A stretch of 64,000 nt of DNA from contig JAEZYS010000029.1 of NCBI GenBank assembly GCA_023418925.1, forward strand, positions 105,669 to 169,668, given 5' to 3'. Of the stretch, positions 15,980 to 25,360 are shown piece by piece (within the stretch, counting starts at the first letter, position 1; each line of letters begins with the position of its first letter). This DNA comes from Bacillota bacterium (GTDB lineage Bacteria > Bacillota > Clostridia > Oscillospirales > Ruminococcaceae). The position numbers were made by a program, and so were the translations under genes. The notes under the pieces are model-generated. The model did not search any database. It worked only from the letters and a program-made list of their open reading frames with translations, and was not told the DNA's origin.

Positions 15980-18900
15980 TACCTGTTTCACTGAAATTTC
16001 AGGCATTTGAATCATATGTACATCCTGCTGTTGTCGACTTCACAAAACTTGACAGGCTTTTTCTTATTCACGGTGAAACAGGTGCAGGAAAAAGTGCTGT
16101 ACTTGATGCAATCACCTACTCACTTTATGGTGAAAGCAGCGGTGGTGAACGTGCAAATTTCCGTTGTGCAGACAGACAGGCAGAAGATATTCCTACTGAA
16201 ACGGAGTTTGTTTTTTCTATTAAAGGCAAACTTTACAAGTTTACACGTTCAATAAAAATTGCTCCCCGCAGTAAAAAACAGGAGCAAAAACAGGATTGTT
16301 TTTATCTTGATGAGAATGACACATGGATACCTTTCTTTGAAAACCCAAAACAGCTATCTGTAAAACAAAAAGCAGAGGAACTTCTCGGGCTTACTTCCGA
16401 GCAGTTCAGGCAGGTAATAATTCTGCCGCAGGGTGCATTTGAAAAGCTTCTTACCAGTGACAGTGCTGAAAAGGAAAAAATTCTTTCCACGCTTTTCAAT
16501 GCAGATAAGTATACACGTTTGTCAAATCAGCTTTACTCTCTGGCAGATTCAGAAAGAAAAACACTGTCTGAAAAGAAATCTGTTCTTGATGCTGTGCTTA
16601 AAGGTGAAAATGCAGCTAATGAAAGTGAACTTGGACAGATGCTTTCAGATAAAAATGCAGAATTGAATGAAAAAAGTTTTCTGCTTGAAGATATAAAAAA
16701 ATACCTTGAAGAGCTTAATGAAAACCTTGCTGAACAACAGCTTCTTGCAGATAAATTCATCAGATTAGATAATACAAAAAATTCAATTATGGAACTTAAT
16801 GAAAAAAAATCAGACATAGACAAGCTGAAAGAACTTATTGCACGTTCCGAAAAGGCAGGAAAACTTTCTCCAATTTATAAAGAGTTTAATTCTGCTTTTC
16901 AAAACTATAGTGAGAGAAAAAAGATTGCTGCATTGCTCTTACAGGAAACCGAACAGCTAAGAAAAAGCAGAATTTCTCTTATTGAAGAAGAAAAACAACT
17001 TAATGAAAATTCTAAGAATAATGATTTGAATAAAGCAGAACTTATGCGTCTTGATATGCTTTCAGAGTTTTATGAGCAAGCAGAACCAACACGTCTTGAC
17101 TATAATCAAAGAAAAAAGGAACTTGATGTTATAAAATCAAAGCTTGATGAGCTGACAAACATCCTTACCCAGAATACAGCTTTAATTGATGATTTGAAAA
17201 GAAGTAAGATTGAGATTGAAGAAGAATATTCTGACAAACCAATTAAGTTAAAGACACGCCTTGATGAGCTTGACAGAGGCAAGGCCTCGCTCGATAAAAT
17301 TGAAACCTATAAAACCCTGCTTAAAAAGCTGGAATCTGAACAGACGCAGGCTGAAAGGCTTATTTTTGATTCACAAGCAGAAATAAGCAAAGCAGAAAAC
17401 AAGTATAATGATGCTCTTTCAGCATACATAAAGGGCGTGTCCTCATCACTTGCCAGAGAGTTGGCAGAGGGTTCTCCCTGCCCTGTATGCGGAAGTATTC
17501 ATCACCCATCTCCTGCCCATGAAAATGCAACCACATATGAACAAGATATAAACGTTCTTCGTTCTGAACTTTCGGCACTACAGAAAAAACATCTTGAATT
17601 AATTTCAAAAAATGAATCTCTGAAAGAGCGTATCCGCAACGGCAAATCAATGATAGAAGATGAGCAGAAAAACATTGACAACGTTTTATTTTCACAGGAA
17701 GAATATACTGCTGTCAAAAATGCTATTTCTTTATGCAATAAAAAGTTAGAAGAACTCAAAAAGCTCAGTGTTCAGATATCTGAACAAGAAGATAGAACAA
17801 GCCAAATCAACGTTCAGATAAATGAGCTGAAAAAGAATTATGATGAAGCAAATGAAAAAGTACTTTCTTCATCGGCAAAGCTTGATTTAATTATTAAAAA
17901 GCTTGACAGGAATATTCCTGACCTCAATGCTCTCAGAGTAAAAATCAAAGAACTTAAGGCTTCTACAGAAAAATATGATGAAGATGTAAGACAATTTAAG
18001 TTGAGAAAAGATAACAATGCAATCCAGCTTTCTGCCGCAGAGGCTACGGGAAAACAAGCTCAATCAGAACTTGAACAGGCTGAAAGTAAATATATGCAAT
18101 TATCTGAAGCGTTTAATAACCAGCTTGCAGGAAGCAGTTTTTCAGATGTAAATGATTTCTTGTCTGCTTTGCTTTCAGAGGAAAAATTTAATGATTACTC
18201 TACTGCATGCTCACAGTACAATGAAAAATATACACAGCTTTTAAACACTCAATCTGAACTGATGACGCAGCTTGAAGGCAAACAAGTACCAGATATACAG
18301 TCACTTAAAGAAAAAGTTGCTTCATGTGAGTCTGAAAAGCAGGAGCTTTTAAAAAGCTGGGCTGTTCTTGATGATTCAGTTAGACGTCTTGAAAAAGTTA
18401 TAAAATCTTACAAGAAGAAATATGCTGAATATATTACCGACAAGGAGAAAAATGACCGCCACCTTAGCCTTGCTTCAATGATGCGTGGCGACAAGGGTAT
18501 GTCTTTCACAAGATATGTTCTTGGAGTTATGCTGTCACTTGTCACTGCACAGGCAAATCATCTTCTTACCGATGTACATGGAGGACAATTCAGATTATAC
18601 AGAAAGCATGACGGTGATCAGCGAAGTAAACAGGGTCTTGAACTTGAAGTTGAATCTGCGCTGTCCTCTCAGGCTGTAAGATACAGCGTAAAAAATCTTT
18701 CAGGCGGAGAAAAATTTCTCATTTCCCTTGCCTTGTCAATGGGCTTGTCATCAACCGTCCAGCAGCGTTCAGGCGGGATTTCTATTGACTCAATGTTTAT
18801 CGACGAGGGGTTTGGCTCTCTTGATCCAAGATCACTCAGGGAAGCAATTTCAATACTATGCGGAATTAAGAACAGCAGGGGTACTATAGGAATTATTTCT

Positions 18901-18981
18901 CACGTCAAGGAAATTAAAGAGATTATCCCAAGCTGTATAGAAGTAAATAAAGACAGCACCGGAAGCAGATTATCATTATAA
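15976..18981 (+). CDS. sbcC: Exonuclease SbcCD subunit C (Rad50-type SMC ATPase)
   Basis: A 1001-residue SMC-like ATPase. The Walker A GETGAGKS is at residues 33-40. Two long coiled coils flank a zinc-hook CPVC at about residues 502-505 (EGSPCPVCGSIHHP). The C-terminal ABC signature LSGGEKF and Walker B MFIDEGFGSLD lie at about 908 and 937. It bridges DNA ends and drives the SbcD nuclease. Length is normal for the family. It is the last gene of its operon, with a strong hairpin just behind it. Confidence 0.97.
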   Translation: MIPVSLKFQAFESYVHPAVVDFTKLDRLFLIHGETGAGKSAVLDAITYSLYGESSGGERANFRCADRQAEDIPTETEFVFSIKGKLYKFTRSIKIAPRSKKQEQKQDCFYLDENDTWIPFFENPKQLSVKQKAEELLGLTSEQFRQVIILPQGAFEKLLTSDSAEKEKILSTLFNADKYTRLSNQLYSLADSERKTLSEKKSVLDAVLKGENAANESELGQMLSDKNAELNEKSFLLEDIKKYLEELNENLAEQQLLADKFIRLDNTKNSIMELNEKKSDIDKLKELIARSEKAGKLSPIYKEFNSAFQNYSERKKIAALLLQETEQLRKSRISLIEEEKQLNENSKNNDLNKAELMRLDMLSEFYEQAEPTRLDYNQRKKELDVIKSKLDELTNILTQNTALIDDLKRSKIEIEEEYSDKPIKLKTRLDELDRGKASLDKIETYKTLLKKLESEQTQAERLIFDSQAEISKAENKYNDALSAYIKGVSSSLARELAEGSPCPVCGSIHHPSPAHENATTYEQDINVLRSELSALQKKHLELISKNESLKERIRNGKSMIEDEQKNIDNVLFSQEEYTAVKNAISLCNKKLEELKKLSVQISEQEDRTSQINVQINELKKNYDEANEKVLSSSAKLDLIIKKLDRNIPDLNALRVKIKELKASTEKYDEDVRQFKLRKDNNAIQLSAAEATGKQAQSELEQAESKYMQLSEAFNNQLAGSSFSDVNDFLSALLSEEKFNDYSTACSQYNEKYTQLLNTQSELMTQLEGKQVPDIQSLKEKVASCESEKQELLKSWAVLDDSVRRLEKVIKSYKKKYAEYITDKEKNDRHLSLASMMRGDKGMSFTRYVLGVMLSLVTAQANHLLTDVHGGQFRLYRKHDGDQRSKQGLELEVESALSSQAVRYSVKNLSGGEKFLISLALSMGLSSTVQQRSGGISIDSMFIDEGFGSLDPRSLREAISILCGIKNSRGTIGIISHVKEIKEIIPSCIEVNKDSTGSRLSL

Positions 18982-19017
18982 AAAAAAAAAGCGTACGCCA
19001 TAAAATATGACGTACGC
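18980..19017. terminator. Bidirectional terminator between sbcC and acpP
   Basis: The stem GCGTACG...CGTACGC (18991-19017) is followed on the minus strand by about ten T, so it is a strong end for the fab/acc operon. On the plus strand the tail is weaker. Confidence 0.85.
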
Positions 19018-19046
19018 ATTTATTTTAAGAACATAAATTTAAGCGA

Positions 19047-19274
19047 TTACTGCTTATCTTCAATGTACTTTACAATATCGCCGACTGTCTTCATGCCTTC
19101 TACAGCATCATCAGGAACTTCAATATCAAATTCTTCTTCAATACTCATTACAAGGTCAACAATATCAAGAGAATCTGCACCAAGATCATCCTGAATATTT
19201 GAACCTAGAGTTACCTTATCAGCATCAACATCAAGCTGTTCAACGATAATGTCCTTTACTTTATCAAATACCAT
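19047..19274 (-). CDS. acpP: Acyl carrier protein
   Basis: A 75-residue acidic helical protein with the phosphopantetheine attachment site DDLGADSLDIVDLVM; the Ser of GADSLD is modified. It carries acyl chains during fatty acid synthesis. CGGAGGAAACAAA precedes the ATG. It is the last gene of the long fab/acc operon. That position is unusual, because acpP more often lies near fabH or fabD. Confidence 0.97.
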   Translation of the reverse strand: MVFDKVKDIIVEQLDVDADKVTLGSNIQDDLGADSLDIVDLVMSIEEEFDIEVPDDAVEGMKTVGDIVKYIEDKQ

Positions 19275-19345
19275 TTTGTTTCCTCCGTTCTATCTTTTTT
19301 ATATAAAGACATCCGTCCTTATAACATGAAATCAAAATCCAAAAG

Positions 19346-20158
19346 TTATTCTATGAACTCTCCGATTTTTCTAAACTTAGTATATCGTTCATTAAGCAAA
19401 ACGTCAATATCTAAACTCATTTTTTTCTCTAGCGTTTTATACAAAAATTCGCAGATGTTTTCAGCAGTATGACTATGATCATTATGAGCACCACCAATTG
19501 GCTCCTCAATAATCTTTTCTGCAACTCCAAGCTCAACCATATCTTCAGCAGTAATCTTCATAATTGACGCTGCTTCTTTTTCTCTTGCGGCATCTTTCCA
19601 GAGAATACTTGCAAATGCCCTTGGAGAACATACACAATAAAGTGAATTTTCAAGAACACCCAGTTCGTCACATACACCGAGAGCCAAAGCTCCTCCGCTT
19701 CCACCTTCGCCGAGTACAACAGATACAACAGGTGTTTTGAGTTTCATAAACTCATATAGATTGCGGGCAATAGCTTCGCCCTGACCTCTCTTTTCAGCCT
19801 CAACTCCGCAGAATGCACCAGGAGTATCAATAAAGCAGATTACAGGCCTATGAAATTTTTCAGCCTGCTTTGCAAGTCTTAACGCCTTTCTGTAACCTTC
19901 AGGATGAGGCATTGCAAAGTTAGAGTCCTTATTTTCATTAATATTTCTACCCTTTACTTCAGCAATTACTGTAACAGGCATGCCATTAAGACGGCCTATT
20001 CCGCCGATGATTGCGCCATCGTCTCCGTAAAGTCTGTCCCCATGACATTCAAAGAATTCGTCAAAAATCATAGGTATATAGTCTCTTACAGTAGGTCTGT
20101 TTTTATTTCTTATTATTTCGACACGTTCCCAAGGAGTGAGATTGTTAACCTTCTCCAT
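19346..20158 (-). CDS. accA: Acetyl-CoA carboxylase carboxyltransferase subunit alpha
   Basis: A 270-residue crotonase-fold subunit. Motifs include PEGYRKALRLAKQAEKFHRP, FIDTPGAFCGVEAEKRGQGEAI, GEGGSGGALALG and SPRAFASILWKDA. With AccD it transfers the carboxyl group from biotin to acetyl-CoA, forming malonyl-CoA. It follows accD by 2 nt, with its ribosome binding site inside the end of accD. Confidence 0.97.
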   Translation of the reverse strand: MEKVNNLTPWERVEIIRNKNRPTVRDYIPMIFDEFFECHGDRLYGDDGAIIGGIGRLNGMPVTVIAEVKGRNINENKDSNFAMPHPEGYRKALRLAKQAEKFHRPVICFIDTPGAFCGVEAEKRGQGEAIARNLYEFMKLKTPVVSVVLGEGGSGGALALGVCDELGVLENSLYCVCSPRAFASILWKDAAREKEAASIMKITAEDMVELGVAEKIIEEPIGGAHNDHSHTAENICEFLYKTLEKKMSLDIDVLLNERYTKFRKIGEFIE

Positions 20159-20160
20159 TT

Positions 20161-21036
20161 TTACTTCACATCCTTTTCGTGTAGTTTAAGCAGATGAGCA
20201 AGTGTTCTTCGCATAACCTTTCTCTCTACTATCATATCTACAAAGCCGTTTTCAAGCATAAATTCCGCTGACTGGAAGTCTTCAGGAAGTCTTTGCTTTA
20301 TAGTACCCTCAATAACTCTTCTTCCTGCAAAGCCGATAAGCACCTTAGGCTCTGCAATGATAATATCACCCAATGAAGCAAATGACGCAGTTACCCCGCC
20401 TGTAGTAGGGTCTGTCATAACGGTTAAATACAAAAGTCCTGCATCAGAATGCCTTGCAACAGCACCGCTTGTTTTAGCCATCTGCATAAGGGAAACTATA
20501 CCCTCCTGCATTCTTGCACCGCCTGAAGCAGTAAATACAATAATGGGCAATTTTTTCTCTGTTGCAGTTTCAAATGCTCTTGTCAGCTTTTCACCGACAA
20601 CACTTCCCATAGATGCCATCATATACCTTGCATCCATTACAGCAAGTACGCAGTTTACTTTTCTGATTGTACATTCACCTGTTACTATTGCATCCTTTAA
20701 CCCTGTGCTTTCACGCAGCTCATCCTGCTTGATATCATAGCCAGGAAAATCAATAGGATTCTTACTCTGCATATTTTTATCAAATTCAATAAAACTGTCC
20801 TTATCAGCAATAAGAGAAATACGCTGACTTGCTGAGATTTTTGCATGATAATTGCAGTACGGACAAACCTTGAGATTCTTCTCAAATTCATCCGTCATAA
20901 TTGTATTCATACAACGAGGACATTTAAACACAAGATTATTAGGAATTTCAACCTGTTTTTTAGGTTCCTGCTTCTGTTCATCCTGTGCATTACCGTTAAA
21001 ACGAGTTTTAACTACATTAAATAAATCTTCTAACAA
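20161..21036 (-). CDS. accD: Acetyl-CoA carboxylase carboxyltransferase subunit beta
   Basis: A 291-residue subunit with an N-terminal Cys4 zinc ribbon (FKCPRCMNTIMTDEFEKN, KVCPYCNYH), followed by the carboxyltransferase core with TASGGARMQEGIVSLMQMAK and DPTTGGVTASFASLGD. It forms the carboxyltransferase with AccA. The start is a TTG at 21034-21036, with AAGGAG 8 nt upstream. Confidence 0.97.
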   Translation of the reverse strand: MLEDLFNVVKTRFNGNAQDEQKQEPKKQVEIPNNLVFKCPRCMNTIMTDEFEKNLKVCPYCNYHAKISASQRISLIADKDSFIEFDKNMQSKNPIDFPGYDIKQDELRESTGLKDAIVTGECTIRKVNCVLAVMDARYMMASMGSVVGEKLTRAFETATEKKLPIIVFTASGGARMQEGIVSLMQMAKTSGAVARHSDAGLLYLTVMTDPTTGGVTASFASLGDIIIAEPKVLIGFAGRRVIEGTIKQRLPEDFQSAEFMLENGFVDMIVERKVMRRTLAHLLKLHEKDVK

Positions 21037-21069
21037 TTTCCCTGCTCCTTATCTATATAAACATCCATG

Positions 21070-21774
21070 TCAGCTTATAAACGGAAATAAAAAAATACGA
21101 ATAATAGAGATAATTATTAATATCTTTTGCAGCTTTTTTGCTTCCGGATCATAATTTGTTTTAAGAGTTGCAGCAAAAATAAAACCTAAAATTGGTACCA
21201 GTACTGCAACAAGTATCATCCACCATCTCTGGGCGATAAAGCCCTTTTCACCCGTGGAATACGATCCGTTGTTAGTATAAACATTCTGCTGATATGGTTC
21301 AAAAGGAACGTTATTTCCACTTCCAGTATTCTGGTTTGCGTTATTTTGCACGCCTGTGCCATTCTGCCAACCGCTGTTCTGACGAGAACCTGCACCACTG
21401 TATGGTACACCTGGAGTAACATTGCCATTCTGTGTTCCAGTACCATTCTGCCAGCCGGTATTATTGGTCTGCTGAGGACGTGTATTGTTCCACTGAGAAG
21501 CTGCTGTATTATTTGTAGCCTGATCAAAATTTCTGTGAGGGGTCTGTGGTGCAGTATATGGCTGTGGTCTTGTAGTACCTGCAACCTTAATATCAGGAGT
21601 AATTCTTACACTAGCATCCTTGTATGGTATAAATGCAGGTTGTTCTTCATCCGGATTAAGACTGTATCTTGAAGTAAGATCCTCTATTTCTGATTCATCA
21701 GGAACTTTGTAACCACAGCTTATACAATATCCCTGTTCAACTTTTCCTTGACACAAAGGACATTTCTTTGCCAT
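21070..21774 (-). CDS. Zinc-ribbon membrane protein of unknown function inside the fab/acc operon
   Basis: A 234-residue protein. The N-terminal zinc ribbon is CPLCQGKVEQGYCISCGYK. A Gln/Asn/Gly/Thr-rich disordered middle of about 110 residues has imperfect repeats of WQNGTGxQN. Two C-terminal membrane helices follow (WWMILVAVLVPILGFIFAATL and ILIIISIIRIFLFPFI). The gene lies between accC and accD on the same strand with short gaps, so it is probably co-transcribed with fatty acid genes. Function is unknown; membrane-linked sensing is only a guess. Confidence 0.8.
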   Translation of the reverse strand: MAKKCPLCQGKVEQGYCISCGYKVPDESEIEDLTSRYSLNPDEEQPAFIPYKDASVRITPDIKVAGTTRPQPYTAPQTPHRNFDQATNNTAASQWNNTRPQQTNNTGWQNGTGTQNGNVTPGVPYSGAGSRQNSGWQNGTGVQNNANQNTGSGNNVPFEPYQQNVYTNNGSYSTGEKGFIAQRWWMILVAVLVPILGFIFAATLKTNYDPEAKKLQKILIIISIIRIFLFPFIS

Positions 21775-21792
21775 AAAATCACCTCCAAAAAA

Positions 21793-23133
21793 TTATTTCA
21801 TTTTTCTTCCGAGATAACCGATGTCATAGCTACCATCCTCAAAATGAGAATCACGCAGAAGTTCAAGATGAAAATCTATATTTGTTTCAACGCCTTCAAC
21901 AATAAATTCAGCAAGAGCCCAGCGCATTTTCATTATTGCATCTTCTCTTGTAGCGGCATACACAATCAACTTTGCAATCATGCTGTCATAGTAAGGAGTG
22001 ATTGTATATCCCTGATAAACTGAACTGTCAATTCTTACTCCGGGACCACCAGGAATGTGAAGAGCCTCAATTTTGCCGGGACTTGGCCTGAAACCATGTG
22101 AAGGATCTTCTGCATTGATTCGGCATTCAATTGAATGACCGGTAATTTTTACATCTTCCTGTGTAAAAGGTAGCTTTTCACCTGCAGCAATTTTTAGCTG
22201 TGTTTTTACAAGGTCAATTCCTGTAACAAACTCTGTAATAGGGTGTTCAACCTGGATTCTTGTGTTCATCTCCATAAAATAAAAGTTTTGATCTGAATCA
22301 ACAAGAAATTCAATTGTTCCTGCATTGTAATATCCGCACACCTTTGCAGCGGCAACAGCAGCCTTCCCCATTCTTTCACGAAGTTCAGGTGTCATAATGG
22401 TTGAAGGAGTTTCCTCAATAACCTTCTGGTTTCTTCTCTGCATTGAACAGTCACGCTCACCAAGATGAACAATGTTTCCATGTTTATCAGCTATAATCTG
22501 AAATTCTATATGTTTTGGATTTATTATAAACCGTTCCATGTATATGCTGTCATCGCCGAAGTAATTCTTTGCTTCCTGCTTTGCAGCAGCAACCTGCGAT
22601 TCCAGATCTTCTTCCCTTTCAACAAGTCGGATTCCTCTTCCGCCTCCGCCTGCTGATGCCTTGACCATAAGTGGAAATCCAATCTCTTTGCCGAGCCTCA
22701 GTGCATCCTCAAAAGTTTTTACCGCACCATCAGAGCCAGGAATTACAGGAACTCCTGCTTTTTTCATTGCAACCTTTGCTGAAGCCTTGTCACCAAGCAT
22801 TTCAATTGATTCAGGAGCCGGACCAATAAATGTGATTCCACATTTCTCACAGTTTCTGGCAAAGCCAGCATTTTCAGATAGAAAACCAAATCCAGGATGG
22901 ATTGCATCTGCACCAGTTATTTCACATGCTGCAAGAATAGCCTGTTCATTAAGATAGCTGTCTTTTGTGTTCGGACCGCCTATGCATACAGCCTCATCCG
23001 CAATTTTAGCATGGAGAGCTGTTCTGTCTGCAGTTGAAAAAACTGCAACAGTCTTTATGCCAAGTTCCCTGCATGCACGGATAACTCTTACCGCAATTTC
23101 TCCACGGTTAGCTATAAGTACTTTTTTAAGCAT
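21793..23133 (-). CDS. accC: Acetyl-CoA carboxylase biotin carboxylase subunit
   Basis: About 447 residues with an ATP-grasp fold. Motifs are MLKKVLIANRGEIAVRVIRA, HPGFGFLSEN, KASAGGGGRGIRLV, ERDCSMQRRNQKVIEE and MEMNTRIQVEHPITEFVTGIDLV (catalytic region). It carboxylates the biotin of AccB using bicarbonate and ATP. The start at 23133 has GGGGA 7 nt upstream; the longer frame to 23163 overlaps the end of fabZ without a ribosome binding site. Confidence 0.97.
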   Translation of the reverse strand: MLKKVLIANRGEIAVRVIRACRELGIKTVAVFSTADRTALHAKIADEAVCIGGPNTKDSYLNEQAILAACEITGADAIHPGFGFLSENAGFARNCEKCGITFIGPAPESIEMLGDKASAKVAMKKAGVPVIPGSDGAVKTFEDALRLGKEIGFPLMVKASAGGGGRGIRLVEREEDLESQVAAAKQEAKNYFGDDSIYMERFIINPKHIEFQIIADKHGNIVHLGERDCSMQRRNQKVIEETPSTIMTPELRERMGKAAVAAAKVCGYYNAGTIEFLVDSDQNFYFMEMNTRIQVEHPITEFVTGIDLVKTQLKIAAGEKLPFTQEDVKITGHSIECRINAEDPSHGFRPSPGKIEALHIPGGPGVRIDSSVYQGYTITPYYDSMIAKLIVYAATREDAIMKMRWALAEFIVEGVETNIDFHLELLRDSHFEDGSYDIGYLGRKMK

Positions 23134-23149
23134 CTTGTGTTCCCCGATT

Positions 23150-23578
23150 CTACTTGATTGCAAAGGTTATTTCAGCTGAAACAGCCTTTTCACCGTCTAC
23201 TGTTGCAACGGCTTTTCCAACGCCTACAGGTCCTTTTGTCTTGATGATTTCAACTTCAATCCTGAGCTTGTCACCAGGAATAACCTGTCTGCGGAATTTA
23301 GCTTCCTTTACTCCGCCAAAAAGACCGATTTTGCCCTTGTTTTCAGGCATGGAAAGCATTGCACAAGCACCTGCCTGAGCGCACATTTCCAGCATAAGAA
23401 CACCCGGAACAACAGGATATTCAGGGAAATGTCCCTTAAACCAGAATTCGTCTTCCTTCATATATTTATATGCAACAACTCTTTTGCCAACTTCCATTTC
23501 CTCTATTTCATCTATAAGAAGAAAAGGATCTCTGTGAGGAATTATTTCCATTATCTGTTCTTTATTAAGAAGTGCCAT
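23150..23578 (-). CDS. fabZ: 3-hydroxyacyl-ACP dehydratase FabZ
   Basis: A 142-residue hot-dog-fold enzyme. The catalytic His lies in IIPHRDPFLLIDEI and the Glu in GHFPEYPVVPGVLMLEMCAQ. It dehydrates 3-hydroxyacyl-ACP to trans-2-enoyl-ACP. It sits between accB and accC, an order common in clostridial fab operons. No enoyl reductase (fabK or fabI) is present in this operon. Confidence 0.97.
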   Translation of the reverse strand: MALLNKEQIMEIIPHRDPFLLIDEIEEMEVGKRVVAYKYMKEDEFWFKGHFPEYPVVPGVLMLEMCAQAGACAMLSMPENKGKIGLFGGVKEAKFRRQVIPGDKLRIEVEIIKTKGPVGVGKAVATVDGEKAVSAEITFAIK

Positions 23579-23589
23579 GTGAGTCCTCC

Positions 23590-24048
23590 TTACTTGATTA
23601 CAATAATAGGCTGATCAAATTCAACTGCCTGTCCGTTCTTTACAAGAATTTCTTCTACAACACCATCAAATTCACTCTGAACCTCATTCATGAGTTTCAT
23701 CGACTCAATTATCATTATAACATCACCCTTGTTTACCTTCTGACCGATTTTAACAAAAGGAGCCTTATCAGGTGCAGGGCTTGCATAATAAGTTCCCACA
23801 ATTGGTGACTTAACAATATTTCCGCTTAGTTCCTTCTTTTCCTGAGTTAAACTCTGAACAACAGGAGCTGACTGTGCAGTAACTGAAATACCGGCAGGCA
23901 TTGAAGAAACAAGCTTCGCTTCCCTCTTTGCCTTTATTGTTACAGATATATCTTCATTGCTTATTGAAATGCAGTCAAGATTCTTTTCCTTGATTACATC
24001 TGCAAGAGCATTGATATCCTCAATATTCAAATCCTTGATTCCTAACAT
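23590..24048 (-). CDS. accB: Acetyl-CoA carboxylase biotin carboxyl carrier protein
   Basis: A 152-residue protein. The C-terminal biotinyl domain has the attachment site IIESMKLMNEV, with Lys the biotinylated residue. A central Ala/Pro/Val/Thr linker and an N-terminal helical region precede it. It shuttles carboxybiotin between AccC and the AccAD transferase. GAGGATCAATT lies before the ATG. Confidence 0.96.
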   Translation of the reverse strand: MLGIKDLNIEDINALADVIKEKNLDCISISNEDISVTIKAKREAKLVSSMPAGISVTAQSAPVVQSLTQEKKELSGNIVKSPIVGTYYASPAPDKAPFVKIGQKVNKGDVIMIIESMKLMNEVQSEFDGVVEEILVKNGQAVEFDQPIIVIK

Positions 24049-24068
24049 AATTGATCCTCCTCAGTACT

Positions 24069-25307
24069 TCAATCTTTATATTTTTTTAAACAAATAGTTG
24101 CATTGTGTCCGCCAAAGCCTAAGTTATTTGAAAGAGCGGCATTTACAATCATATTTCTGTTTCCCTCAATGCAGTAATCAAGATCACATTCAGGGTCAGG
24201 AGTTTTATATCCTACTGTACGGTGAACAAAATCTTCCTTACATGAGAGTGCTGTTACAATTGCTTCAACACCACCTGCTGCACCAAGAAGATGTCCTGTC
24301 ATTGACTTTGTTGAGTTGATAACAGTCTTTTTTGCGGCTTCTTCGCCTAAAGCTATCTTTATTGCCTTTGTTTCATATTTATCATTAAGACCTGTTGATG
24401 TACCATGAGCATTGATGTAATTAATATCATCAGCCTTAAGTCCTGCTTCAGTATATGCTTCCTTCATGCTTCTTGCGGCTGCTTCTCCTTCAGGTGAAGG
24501 TGAAGTCATATGATATGCGTCAGCAGTTGCACCGTAACCTGCAATTTCAGCATAGATCTTTGCTCCTCTAGCCTTTGCATGTTCAAGTTCCTCAAGAACA
24601 AGAATACCACTTCCCTCTCCAAGAACAAAACCATTTCTTTCGCCGTCAAAAGGAATTGAACATCTGTCCAGATCATCTGATCTTGAAAGTGCCTTCATTG
24701 TATTGAATCCACCGAGAGCAAATTCAGTAACACATGATTCTGCACCACCGCAGATACATACATCAAGGTAGCCGTCCTTAATTTTTCTGAAAGCTTCACC
24801 TATTGCATGTGTTGCAGATGAGCAAGCTGTCGTTGTACAGAAATTATCACCCATAAAGCCTGTCTTCATGGAAATAGTTCCTGCTGCCATATTTGCAATC
24901 ATCATAGGAATATAAAACACTGATATTCTGTCAGGTCCCTTTTCATTATATTTGTTGTGTTCTTCAAGAGTAAGTTCAAGTCCTCCGATACCAACACCGA
25001 CAATAACACCGGCTCTGTAAGGATCTATATCCTTGAAATCTGTACCTGAGTCATTGAGAGCATCAAGAGCAGCAACCGTTGCAAACTGAGTAAAACGGTC
25101 AATACGTCTTGCTTCCTTTTTATCAATATATTTCTCAGGTGAGAAATCCTTTACACGAGCGGCAATCTTAACGTCAAATCCCTCTCTTGTTATATCATCA
25201 ATATATGAAAATCCATGCTTGTTAGCCTTAATATTTCCCCAAAATTCCTCAATACTGTTACCAATAGGAGATACAACTCCCATGCCCGTAATAACAACTC
25301 TATTCAT
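24069..25307 (-). CDS. fabF: 3-oxoacyl-ACP synthase II (FabF)
   Basis: A 412-residue thiolase-fold condensing enzyme. The catalytic Cys is in TTACSSATHAIGEA. The two His are in INAHGTSTGLNDKYE and KSMTGHLLGAAGG, and the C-terminus has SNNLGFGGHNA. It elongates acyl-ACP with malonyl-ACP. It lies between fabG and accB in the operon. Confidence 0.97.
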   Translation of the reverse strand: MNRVVITGMGVVSPIGNSIEEFWGNIKANKHGFSYIDDITREGFDVKIAARVKDFSPEKYIDKKEARRIDRFTQFATVAALDALNDSGTDFKDIDPYRAGVIVGVGIGGLELTLEEHNKYNEKGPDRISVFYIPMMIANMAAGTISMKTGFMGDNFCTTTACSSATHAIGEAFRKIKDGYLDVCICGGAESCVTEFALGGFNTMKALSRSDDLDRCSIPFDGERNGFVLGEGSGILVLEELEHAKARGAKIYAEIAGYGATADAYHMTSPSPEGEAAARSMKEAYTEAGLKADDINYINAHGTSTGLNDKYETKAIKIALGEEAAKKTVINSTKSMTGHLLGAAGGVEAIVTALSCKEDFVHRTVGYKTPDPECDLDYCIEGNRNMIVNAALSNNLGFGGHNATICLKKYKD

Positions 25308-25360
25308 AAAAGTGACTTATCCTTTCATTTGTTTAAAAGTAAATTTACAAATTTGCTTTT

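Noticed and set aside
17360..17695. Minus-strand frames inside sbcC
   Set aside because: Antisense shadows of a clear 1001-residue coding region.
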